Below, piece after piece: positions 6,481-13,571 of a stretch of DNA of 16,307 nt (its first letter is position 1; every line of letters starts with the position of its first letter). A program made the position numbers and the translations under genes. Location: positions 1 to 16,307 of the forward strand of contig JAJYRX010000008.1 of assembly GCA_021793875.1 (NCBI GenBank). The letters are read 5' to 3'. The notes beneath the pieces are model-generated. The model ran no database searches. It saw only the letters and a program-made list of their open reading frames with translations, and was not told where the DNA came from. This DNA is from Pseudomonadota bacterium. GTDB lineage: Bacteria; Pseudomonadota; Gammaproteobacteria; Burkholderiales; Burkholderiaceae_B.

Positions 6481-7218
6481 ATGGATTTCGTTGTAATAAT
6501 TCCTGCACGCATGGAATCTACCCGTTTGCCCGGCAAGCCACTTCTAGATATTCATGGCAAACCAATGGTTGTGCGAACAGCACTTCAGGCTCATAAGTCA
6601 AACGCTACCAGAGTAATAATAGCAACAGACTCCAACGATGTATTGAAAATAGCACACAGCTTCAATATTGAAGCTGTTTTAACGAGCCGCAACCACACTA
6701 GTGGTACAGACCGTATAGCTGAGGCGGCCAGATCATTAAATTTAGATGTAGATAGAATTGTAGTTAACGTGCAGGGAGACGAGCCTCTAATTCAGCCACA
6801 AATTATAAATAAAGTGGCAAATAAACTATCAAATTCCCCAGCTTGTGTTATGTCCACATGCGCAAGCATAATTTCTAGAGACGAACAGCTTCATAACCCT
6901 AATGTGGTTAAGGTGGTTTGCAACTATAAAGATGAAGCGTTGTATTTTTCGCGAGCTAGCATACCATTTTCTCGAGATGGTAATCATATCCAGGCTATGC
7001 ATCATATAGGAATATATGCATTTCGTAATAGTTTTCTGCAGTCGTTTTCGCAACTACCTACAGGTCAGTTAGAGTCAATAGAGTCTCTAGAGCAGCTCAG
7101 AGCATTAGAAAATGGATTTGCTATTGCTGTAGAGCGTCTCAACCACGACATATTGGGCGGTGTGGATACTCAGCAAGACCTTGAGCGTGTGCGCTCGTAT
7201 TGGTCGCATGGGTTATAA
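6481..7218 (+). CDS. kdsB: 3-deoxy-manno-octulosonate cytidylyltransferase (CMP-Kdo synthetase)
   Basis: KdsB activates Kdo with CTP to form CMP-Kdo, the donor for the inner core of lipopolysaccharide. The 245-residue product is normal for the family. It starts MDFVVIIPARMESTRLPGKP, the nucleotide-binding loop, and contains VNVQGDEPLI and HHIGIYAFR further on. No strong Shine-Dalgarno sequence precedes ATG 6481, but the protein start is exactly where the family begins, and coupling to ycaR 21 bases upstream is likely. A 100-base gap with an inverted repeat separates it from adk. Confidence 0.96.
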   Translation: MDFVVIIPARMESTRLPGKPLLDIHGKPMVVRTALQAHKSNATRVIIATDSNDVLKIAHSFNIEAVLTSRNHTSGTDRIAEAARSLNLDVDRIVVNVQGDEPLIQPQIINKVANKLSNSPACVMSTCASIISRDEQLHNPNVVKVVCNYKDEALYFSRASIPFSRDGNHIQAMHHIGIYAFRNSFLQSFSQLPTGQLESIESLEQLRALENGFAIAVERLNHDILGGVDTQQDLERVRSYWSHGL

Positions 7219-7245
7219 CCACAGCTATATAAATAACTATTTTTT

Positions 7246-7284
7246 CCGCAATACAGTGCAATATATACATTGTTGCGGCATAAT
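7246..7284 (+). promoter_or_regulatory. Inverted repeat and possible -10 element upstream of adk
   Basis: In the 100-base kdsB-adk gap, CCGCAA (7246-7251) and TTGCGG (7273-7278) form an inverted repeat enclosing a second one, CAAT / ATTG (7259-7262 and 7269-7272). CATAAT (7279-7284) directly follows and is a five-of-six match to a -10 element, but I see no good -35. It may be a promoter with an operator, or simply a hairpin in the adk leader. Confidence 0.3.
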
Positions 7285-7318
7285 CAAACAATTTGCATGA
7301 TAAATTCAGGAGATCTAC

Positions 7319-7975
7319 ATGCGATTGATACTTCTGGGGCCTCCCGGAGCCGGTAAAGGCACACAAGCGGCATACATAACGCAAGAGTTTAATATTCCAC
7401 AAATTGCTACTGGTGATATGCTTAGAGCTGCTGTAAAAGCACAAACTCCCCTAGGCGTTAAAGCTAAAAAGGTAATGGATGCGGGTCAGCTAGTTTCAGA
7501 CGAAATAATAATAGGGCTGGTACAAGACCGCCTTAAAGATCCAGACTGCGAAAAAGGCTACCTGTTCGATGGTTTTCCAAGAACAATACCCCAGGCAGAC
7601 GCATTAAAAAATAAAAATATAAAACTAGATTACGTAATAGAAATAGACGTTCCAGAAGAAAACATAATAGAACGAATGAGCGGAAGACGGGTTCACCCTT
7701 CTAGTGGCAGAACATACCACACTACTTTTAACCCCCCGCAAAAAGATGGGTTTGATGATATTACTGGTGAACCTCTCGTCCAGCGCGATGACGATCGTGA
7801 AGAAACAGTAAGAAACCGTCTAGAGGTCTATAAAAATCAAACACAACCACTGGTTAAGTACTATTCTGAATGGGCCAAAAACGCAGAAGATGGGGCACCT
7901 AGATACGCGAAAATATCAGGTCTAGGAACAGTTGAAGAAATACGTAAGCGCATAATGGAAGTGTTAATAGCCTGA
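7319..7975 (+). CDS. adk: Adenylate kinase
   Basis: It catalyses ATP + AMP = 2 ADP in the cytoplasm. The 218-residue product is the long form with a full LID domain. Visible are the P-loop GPPGAGKGT (7-15), ATGDMLRAAV in the AMP-binding domain, LFDGFPRT, and a LID region GRRVHPSSGRTYH without the zinc-binding cysteines. The RDDDREETVRNRL segment completes the family signature. ATG 7319 has AGGAG at 7308-7312. Fifteen of the 18 isoleucines are encoded by ATA and none by ATC, which is unusual for a betaproteobacterium. Confidence 0.97.
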   Translation: MRLILLGPPGAGKGTQAAYITQEFNIPQIATGDMLRAAVKAQTPLGVKAKKVMDAGQLVSDEIIIGLVQDRLKDPDCEKGYLFDGFPRTIPQADALKNKNIKLDYVIEIDVPEENIIERMSGRRVHPSSGRTYHTTFNPPQKDGFDDITGEPLVQRDDDREETVRNRLEVYKNQTQPLVKYYSEWAKNAEDGAPRYAKISGLGTVEEIRKRIMEVLIA

Positions 7976-8004
7976 CGGCACATAATTACTAACAAGAGGC
8001 ACAT

Positions 8005-8763
8005 ATGGAAATAAAAGACAAAGTATTTATTGTTACTGGCGGAGCATCTGGACTCGGAGCAGGCACAGTGCGTATGCTTACAAGCAATGGGGGTAAAGTT
8101 GTAATTGCCGATGTTCAAGATGAAGCCGGCAAAAAGCTTGCCGAAGAGCTTGGACAAATATATGTTCATTGCGATGTTACCAAAGAGGATGATGGGCAGT
8201 CAGCCATAAAGTCTGCTGTTGAGCTAGGAAGCCTTTTTGGACTAATTAACTGTGCCGGTATAGCTCCAGCATCACGCACAGTTGGACGCAACGGCCCACA
8301 CGATCTTGAGCTATTTCAAAAGGTTATAAACGTTAACCTTGTGGGTAGTTTTAACATGATACGCCTAGCTGCAGAAACAATGAGCAAGAATGAACCAGAG
8401 TCAACCGGCGAACGTGGAGTAATAATAAATACAGCCTCTGTGGCAGCCTTCGATGGTCAAATTGGTCAGGCAGCATACTCCGCTTCCAAAGGTGGTGTGG
8501 TAGGTATGACTCTTCCTATTGCTAGAGATCTCTCACGCAGCGGTATACGTTGCATGACAATTGCACCCGGCATATTTGCAACACCCATGATGTTCTCTAT
8601 GCCACAAGAGGTGCAAGACTCGCTAGCAGCAAGCATACCGTTCCCATCGCGTTTGGGAACCCCTGAAGACTACGCAAAACTGGTCAACAGCATTATCACT
8701 AACGACATGCTCAATGGCGAAACTATACGTCTGGATGGTGCCATACGTATGGCGCCAAAATAG
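8005..8763 (+). CDS. Short-chain dehydrogenase, type II 3-hydroxyacyl-CoA dehydrogenase (HSD10)-like
   Basis: A 252-residue classical SDR oxidoreductase. The Rossmann motif TGGASGLG is at 11-18, Asp36 at the end of the second strand suggests NAD(H) rather than NADP(H), and NCAG is at 82-85. The catalytic set is Asn111, Ser145, Tyr158 and Lys162 (YSASK). PARD-like AIARDLSRSGIRCMTIAPGIFATPM and the ending GETIRLDGAIRMAPK resemble the 3-hydroxyacyl-CoA / 2-methyl-3-hydroxybutyryl-CoA dehydrogenase subgroup (HSD17B10-like). The substrate is an inference from that likeness. AAGAGG (7994-7999) precedes ATG 8005. It lies 29 bases after adk and 18 before murJ, so it is likely co-transcribed with both, although the three share no pathway. 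Confidence 0.85.
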   Translation: MEIKDKVFIVTGGASGLGAGTVRMLTSNGGKVVIADVQDEAGKKLAEELGQIYVHCDVTKEDDGQSAIKSAVELGSLFGLINCAGIAPASRTVGRNGPHDLELFQKVINVNLVGSFNMIRLAAETMSKNEPESTGERGVIINTASVAAFDGQIGQAAYSASKGGVVGMTLPIARDLSRSGIRCMTIAPGIFATPMMFSMPQEVQDSLAASIPFPSRLGTPEDYAKLVNSIITNDMLNGETIRLDGAIRMAPK

Positions 8764-8781
8764 ATCTACAAAGTAATAAGT

Positions 8782-10338
8782 ATGGGCCTGTTTCGGTCAG
8801 CAGCAACGGTTAGTGCGTTCACCTTATTATCGCGAATAACAGGGTTAATACGCGACATACTGGTAGCAAGCACCTTCGGAGCAGGTCCATTAACTGATGC
8901 ATTTTGGGTTGCATTCAGAATTCCCAACCTTTTACGTAGATTATTTGCCGAAGGTGCATTTGCACAAGCATTCGTACCAATAATCGGGCAAGCTCGCAGT
9001 ACAGAATCTCATGAGCGCGTACAGCAGATACTTGACAGGGTCGCTCTACTATTAACTGTAGCCCTAATGCTGGTTACCCTAGGTGGAATAGTGTTAGCTC
9101 CATGGGTAGTTGGTGCAATGGCTACAGGTATGCTGAAAGCCTCCAATAAAGAAGGTTTCGATGCTGCAGTATGGATGACTAGAATGATGTTTCCATACAT
9201 TCTTTGCATGTCTCTGGTGGCGTTTGCATCAGGAATTCTTAATACCTGGCGCAATTTTGTGGTTCCTGCATTTACGCCTGTACTGCTTAATGTATGCATG
9301 ATAATTGCATGCATATGGCTAACTCCATATTTTTCTGAACCTATATATGCATTATCTGCAGGAGTGATGGCAGGCGGAGCCTCTCAACTTGCTGTACAGT
9401 GGGCTGCTTTAGTTAAAATCGGGCTAGCACCCAAGATAAGTAAAAATTTAAGGTCAGCCTGGAGCGACAGTACTGTACAGTTTCTTATGCGCCAAATGAT
9501 GCCAGCAATAATTGGTGTATCAGTAGCTCAAATATCCATTCTTATCAATACTAATATTGCTACCTGGCTCCAATCTGGAAGTGTTACTTGGCTGTCTTTT
9601 GCAGATAGGTTAATGGAGTTCCCAACTGCCCTGCTAGGGGTCGCACTTGGCACGGTTTTATTACCTAATCTTAGCTCCGCTTTTGCACAGGGCAAGGCTA
9701 ATGAGTACAGTAGTTTAATGGACTGGGGCCTTAAGCTAACTGTAATACTAGGGCTTCCGGCAGCTGCAGGTATGGCTGCCCTCTCAGATGGCCTAGTTGC
9801 CACATTATTCAACTATGGTGCCTTCAACCAATCAGATGTTGCTCAAACCAAGCTTGCTGTAATGTCTTATGCTGTAGGTTTGCCTGGAATACTGGCTGTC
9901 AAGATATTGGCGCCAGGCTTCTATGCTAGAAAAAACATAAAAACTCCGGTAAAAATAGCCGTTATCGTTCTTATAACTACTCAGTTACTAAACCTGCTAT
10001 TGGTACCATACTTGGGCCACGCTGGCCTTGCCCTATCTATAGGAATTGGCGGATGTATAAACGCCGTCGCCCTTTTGTTTCTTTTACGCAAGCAGAAAAT
10101 TTACCAACCTTCGTACGATTGGGTCATTTTTATAATTAAAGTTATCATACCTGTGGCAGCCATGACATCGTCAGTTTTATATATAAATAATTATATAGAC
10201 TGGATAGCACTAGCTGACCACCCAGCAAAAAGAGCATTTACCCTTTTTACAGTTGTAGGGTTGGCGGTAACAATATATGCCATAAGTCTATATATAGCAG
10301 GATTCAGGCTCCGTCACTTTACACAACGCAGCTTCTAG
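8782..10338 (+). CDS. murJ: Lipid II flippase MurJ
   Basis: MurJ moves lipid-linked peptidoglycan precursor across the inner membrane. The 518-residue product is strongly hydrophobic throughout, consistent with the family's 14 membrane helices. Residues shown to matter in the E. coli protein are at identical positions: Arg18, Arg24, Asp39, Arg52 and Glu57 (in RLFAEGAFAQAFVP). The mid-protein segment FPTALLGVALGTVLLP is also typical. ATG 8782 has no clear Shine-Dalgarno sequence and lies 18 bases after the SDR gene, which suggests coupling. rpsT follows 70 bases later, a pairing common in proteobacteria. Confidence 0.96.
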   Translation: MGLFRSAATVSAFTLLSRITGLIRDILVASTFGAGPLTDAFWVAFRIPNLLRRLFAEGAFAQAFVPIIGQARSTESHERVQQILDRVALLLTVALMLVTLGGIVLAPWVVGAMATGMLKASNKEGFDAAVWMTRMMFPYILCMSLVAFASGILNTWRNFVVPAFTPVLLNVCMIIACIWLTPYFSEPIYALSAGVMAGGASQLAVQWAALVKIGLAPKISKNLRSAWSDSTVQFLMRQMMPAIIGVSVAQISILINTNIATWLQSGSVTWLSFADRLMEFPTALLGVALGTVLLPNLSSAFAQGKANEYSSLMDWGLKLTVILGLPAAAGMAALSDGLVATLFNYGAFNQSDVAQTKLAVMSYAVGLPGILAVKILAPGFYARKNIKTPVKIAVIVLITTQLLNLLLVPYLGHAGLALSIGIGGCINAVALLFLLRKQKIYQPSYDWVIFIIKVIIPVAAMTSSVLYINNYIDWIALADHPAKRAFTLFTVVGLAVTIYAISLYIAGFRLRHFTQRSF

Positions 10339-10408
10339 TTTATTATTTAGTGCTTAGCTTATAACAGCTTATTTCAACTTAACTAATTAAAGAGTTTTTT
10401 GCACCAAC

Positions 10409-10672
10409 ATGGCCAATACCGCCCAAGCCCGTAAGCGTGCCCGTCAGTCGGTTGCGCGCAACAAGCACAATGCAAGCATGCGCTCCATGATGCGCACATA
10501 TATAAAACGAGTTCGTCAAGCAATAGATGCTGGCGATAAAGAAACAGCGCAAACAGCCTATCGTAAGGCTACAAGCGTTATCGACAGAGTAGCCGATAAA
10601 AACATTATCCATAAAAACAAAGCTGCACGTCACAAGAGTCGCCTTGCCGCGGCTATAAAAGCAATAGCCTAA
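10409..10672 (+). CDS. rpsT: 30S ribosomal protein S20
   Basis: S20 binds 16S rRNA in the body of the small ribosomal subunit. The 87-residue, highly basic product begins MANTAQARKRARQSVARNKH and is the usual size. ATG 10409 lacks a close Shine-Dalgarno sequence; AAAGAG lies 15 bases upstream (10388-10393), rather far, which may indicate weak or regulated initiation. TATAAC near 10360 could be part of a promoter in the murJ-rpsT gap. The gene is closed by a strong terminator and does not continue into the DUF3579 gene, which is on the other strand. Confidence 0.97.
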   Translation: MANTAQARKRARQSVARNKHNASMRSMMRTYIKRVRQAIDAGDKETAQTAYRKATSVIDRVADKNIIHKNKAARHKSRLAAAIKAIA

Positions 10673-10688
10673 TAGCTCTTAGCTATTA
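10670..10688 (+). repeat. Short hairpin at the rpsT stop codon
   Basis: TAATAGCT (10670-10677) and AGCTATTA (10681-10688) form a perfect 8-bp stem with a three-base loop; the stop codon TAA is in the first arm. It lies just before the terminator and may protect or assist the 3' end. Confidence 0.55.
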
Positions 10689-10694
10689 AATTTA

Positions 10695-10724
10695 AAAAGC
10701 CGATGTCTACAGCCATCGGCTTTT
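10695..10724 (+). terminator. Intrinsic terminator of rpsT
   Basis: AAAAGCCGATG (10695-10705) pairs perfectly with CATCGGCTTTT (10714-10724) around an 8-base loop, followed by GTTGTTG. The stem lies 23 bases after the rpsT stop. The A and T flanks would also let it end minus-strand transcription from the DUF3579 gene, whose stop is at 10737-10739. Confidence 0.88.
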
Positions 10725-10736
10725 GTTGTTGACTTA

Positions 10737-11027
10737 TTAATCTGGACTTCCTGTAGTTTTCAGATCGTTATCTTCTGCAAAATCACAAATAAACTGCCAC
10801 GCCAACGGCTCTAGCTCACGCAACCTGTGATCGACCACCACACACCTTTCATCATTAATTACCCTAGGAATTACATAGGGTGAATACGTCAGATGCCCCC
10901 CTGTAGAGCCGGCAGGCCTGAACTGTGACATAACACCAGCTAAACGCTCTGCCCAGTCACTGGGACGAAACCGTTTACCACTGTTAGTTACGCCATGAAT
11001 TACGAACTGCTGTACTTTATCTGACAT
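10737..11027 (-). CDS. DUF3579 domain-containing protein
   Basis: A 96-residue protein of a family found mainly in betaproteobacteria (DUF3579, PF12112 as I recall it); no function is known to me. It opens MSDKVQQFVIHGVTNSGKRF and contains RPSDWAERLAGVMSQFRP and YSPYVIPRVINDERCVVVD. There is no signal peptide or membrane segment. The start at ATG 11025-11027 was preferred to an upstream ATG at 11055-11057 (ten more residues, MYAVNSQWNF) because the family N-terminus fits MSDK and a weak GTGGA lies 6 bases upstream. Location between rpsT and argF is typical of Burkholderiales. It diverges from argF. Confidence 0.85.
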   Translation of the reverse strand: MSDKVQQFVIHGVTNSGKRFRPSDWAERLAGVMSQFRPAGSTGGHLTYSPYVIPRVINDERCVVVDHRLRELEPLAWQFICDFAEDNDLKTTGSPD

Positions 11028-11112
11028 AAAATTCCACTGACTATTCACGGCATACAAACAAATTTAGGAAGCCGTTTTGCTGTGAATTGTATATGATAGT
11101 TGTTTTGGGTTT

Positions 11113-11134
11113 AAGAGGTATTTAAAAACCTCTT
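11113..11134 (+). repeat. Hairpin upstream of argF
   Basis: AAGAGGT (11113-11119) and ACCTCTT (11128-11134) form a perfect 7-bp stem with loop ATTTAAAA. There is no T run after it, so it is not a normal terminator. It lies about 60 bases upstream of the argF start codon. Confidence 0.5.
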
Positions 11135-11165
11135 GCCAAGGGTATATTTTAATAATCTAGGTTTT

Positions 11166-11171
11166 TATAAT
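11166..11171 (+). promoter_or_regulatory. Consensus -10 hexamer upstream of argF
   Basis: TATAAT (11166-11171) matches the -10 consensus fully. Transcription would begin near 11178, leaving room for AAAAGG (11183-11188) before ATG 11194. The -35 at the ideal distance (TATATT, 11143-11148) is poor, which might mean activator dependence or chance. Confidence 0.4.
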
Positions 11172-11193
11172 CCACATTAGTAAAAAGGTTGAT

Positions 11194-12132
11194 ATGGCTG
11201 ATACTTTACCTACGACTGGCCCATTAAGACACTTTCTGCAATTTAAAGACTTCTCCAAACAAGAAATCCAATACATACTAGAACGTGCCCGGCTTATAAA
11301 AACCAAATTCAAGCAGTACAAACCACACCACACCCTTCACGATAGAACGCTTGCTATGATATTCGAGAAAGCAAGCACGCGTACTCGCGTTTCTTTTGAA
11401 GCAGGTATGTATCAACTTGGCGGTGAAGTAATTCACATAACTGCATCTGACTCGCAGCTAGGCAGATCAGAACCTATTGAAGATACCGCACGTGTTATTT
11501 CACGAATGGTAGATATAGTAATGATTCGTACCTTTGAGCAATCACGTATAGAACGTTTTGCCGCTCACTCACGAGTACCTGTAATAAACGGCCTAACGAA
11601 TGAATATCACCCTTGTCAAATACTAGCTGATATATTTACGTTTATAGAACACCACGGATCCATAGAGGGTAAAACTGTAGCCTGGATCGGTGATGGCAAC
11701 AACATGTCCTACACCTGGGTACAAGCAGCTGAAATACTGGGTTTTAAGGTCAATTTTTCTGCACCAAGTGGGTATGGACTTGACCCGGTACACACCGGGA
11801 ACCCGGGGTCAAATGTTCTGGAAGTATTCTCTGATCCGTTAAAAGCCTGTGAAGGTGCACACCTTATAACCACTGATGTATGGACTAGTATGGGCTTCGA
11901 AGAAGAAAATGAGCAGCGCAAAAAAGATTTCTCTAACTGGAAAGTAACCAGTCAAATGATGTCGGCTGCACAGCCTAACGCTTTATTTATGCATTGCTTG
12001 CCGGCCCATAGAGGCGAAGAAGTCGATGCAGATGTTATAGACGGCCCTCAGAGCGTTGTATGGGATGAAGCTGAGAACCGCCTACATGTACAAAAAGCTT
12101 TAATGGAGTTTTTGCTTCTTGGACCACAATAG
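11194..12132 (+). CDS. argF: Ornithine carbamoyltransferase
   Basis: It makes citrulline from ornithine and carbamoyl phosphate, the step before argininosuccinate synthase. The 312-residue product has the carbamoyl-phosphate site STRTRVSF (61-68), HPCQILADIFTF in mid-protein, and the ornithine-binding MHCLPAHRGEEV near the C-terminus. AAAAGG lies 5 bases before ATG 11194. A catabolic OTC is possible in principle, but no arcA or arcC lies nearby and argG sits next door, which supports the biosynthetic role. Its stop is only four bases from that of argG, which runs toward it. Confidence 0.96.
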   Translation: MADTLPTTGPLRHFLQFKDFSKQEIQYILERARLIKTKFKQYKPHHTLHDRTLAMIFEKASTRTRVSFEAGMYQLGGEVIHITASDSQLGRSEPIEDTARVISRMVDIVMIRTFEQSRIERFAAHSRVPVINGLTNEYHPCQILADIFTFIEHHGSIEGKTVAWIGDGNNMSYTWVQAAEILGFKVNFSAPSGYGLDPVHTGNPGSNVLEVFSDPLKACEGAHLITTDVWTSMGFEEENEQRKKDFSNWKVTSQMMSAAQPNALFMHCLPAHRGEEVDADVIDGPQSVVWDEAENRLHVQKALMEFLLLGPQ

Positions 12133-12136
12133 CTTT

Positions 12137-13477
12137 TTAACTTTTAGACTTCTTATCAGACAAAGTAGGAACACCTGACGTTGCCGTTGACGATATAAGC
12201 CCAACCTTACTGTAAGTAAATAACTTGTCGCGAGTATCAGTTATATCTAGATTGCGCAAAGTAAGCTGGCCAATGCGATCTCGTGGCGAGAATGTTGAGT
12301 CACCACTTTCCATTGTTAAGCGTTCAGGATGATAGGTAAGGTTATTAGATTTGGTATCGAGAATAGAGTAATCGTTGCCTCGACGCAACTCTATAGTGAC
12401 CTCTCCGGTAATTGCTTTTGCCACCCACCGCTGTGCGGTTTCACGTAGCATTATTGCTTGGGGATCGAACCAACGACCTTGATATAGAAGGCGCCCAAGC
12501 CTTATACCATTTATTCTGTACTGCTCTATGGTGTCTTCATTATGTATTCCAGTAACCAAACGATCATAAGCTATATGCAAAAGAGCCATTCCTGGTGCCT
12601 CGTAAATACCACGACTTTTGGCTTCAATTATTCTATTTTCTATTTGATCACTTGTACCAAGACCATGTCGACCACCTATTCTATTTGCTTCTAACATCAG
12701 CTCTACGCTATCAGAAAACTCTTGGCCGTTAATTGCTACAGGATGACCTTCCTCAAACCTGATAGTTACTTCTTCTGGTTTAATTTCTACATCGTGTTGC
12801 CAGAACGCAACACCCATTATTGGGTGTACAATTCTGACGTTGGCGTTAAGGTATTCAAGATCTTTTGCTTCGTGGGTAGCGCCAAGCATGTTTGAATCGG
12901 TAGAATATGCTTTTTCAGCGGACATTTTGTAATCAAAACCAGCTTTTTGCATGTATTCAGACATTTCTGAACGACCACCAAGTTCATCGATGAACAATTG
13001 GTCTAGCCATGGCTTATATATTTTAAGCTCGGGATTGGTTAACAAACCGTAACGGTAGAAGCGTTCTATATCGTTGCCTTTATATGTGCTGCCATCGCCC
13101 CATATATGAACATCGTCTTCTTTCATGGCAGAAACCAGCATGGTTCCGGTAACAGCCCTGCCCAAAGGGGTGGTGTTGTAGTATGTAACACCAGCTGTTG
13201 TTACATGAAAGGCGCTACACTGCAAAGCTGCTATACCCTCTGCCACTAGCTGAGGCCTACAGTCTACCAAGCGTGCATGCTCAGCACCGTACTCTAGAGC
13301 TTTACGTGGAATTTCATCGTAATCGGGCTCATCTGGTTGCCCAAGGTTAGCAGTGTATGAATAAGGAATAGCGCCCTTTTCACGCATCCATAATAGGGCT
13401 GCGCTGGTGTCTAGGCCGCCAGAAAATGCAATACCAACTTTCTGGCCAACTGGAATGTTCTCAAGAATAGTAGTCAT
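12137..13477 (-). CDS. argG: Argininosuccinate synthase
   Basis: It joins citrulline and aspartate at the cost of ATP to give argininosuccinate. The 446-residue product belongs to the longer subfamily typified by E. coli ArgG (about 447 residues) rather than the 400-residue form. The N-type PP-loop SGGLDTS is at 19-25; GDGSTYKGNDIERFYRYGLL and TDSNMLGATHEAKDLE are also subfamily traits. ATG is at 13475-13477. A promoter-like pair lies upstream, divergent from mgtE. argF, the preceding enzyme of the pathway, converges on it from the left. Confidence 0.97.
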   Translation of the reverse strand: MTTILENIPVGQKVGIAFSGGLDTSAALLWMREKGAIPYSYTANLGQPDEPDYDEIPRKALEYGAEHARLVDCRPQLVAEGIAALQCSAFHVTTAGVTYYNTTPLGRAVTGTMLVSAMKEDDVHIWGDGSTYKGNDIERFYRYGLLTNPELKIYKPWLDQLFIDELGGRSEMSEYMQKAGFDYKMSAEKAYSTDSNMLGATHEAKDLEYLNANVRIVHPIMGVAFWQHDVEIKPEEVTIRFEEGHPVAINGQEFSDSVELMLEANRIGGRHGLGTSDQIENRIIEAKSRGIYEAPGMALLHIAYDRLVTGIHNEDTIEQYRINGIRLGRLLYQGRWFDPQAIMLRETAQRWVAKAITGEVTIELRRGNDYSILDTKSNNLTYHPERLTMESGDSTFSPRDRIGQLTLRNLDITDTRDKLFTYSKVGLISSTATSGVPTLSDKKSKS

Positions 13478-13526
13478 ATTAAGAATACGGTGCCGTAAAA
13501 TTCAGGAAATTAAAAGATAGCAAATC

Positions 13527-13554
13527 ATTATAGTTTACACTGTAGTGTTGTCTT
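13527..13554 (-). promoter_or_regulatory. Probable argG promoter
   Basis: On the minus strand AAGACA (13549-13554, four of six) and a perfect TATAAT (13527-13532) are 16 bases apart. Transcription would start near 13520, giving a leader of roughly 43 bases. A plus-strand TATAGT (13529-13534) overlaps this -10 and could serve mgtE. Confidence 0.5.
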
Positions 13555-13571
13555 TCTGGCTAGGAAGAGCA

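Noticed and set aside
7219..7245. kdsB terminator at the T run 7240-7245
   Set aside because: The preceding stem is short, AT-only and contains a mismatch, so it is not convincing.
13545..13571. Longer mgtE start at GTG 13545
   Set aside because: It has no ribosome site and overlaps the argG promoter region, while ATG 13572 has AGGAAGAG just upstream and gives the expected N-terminus.
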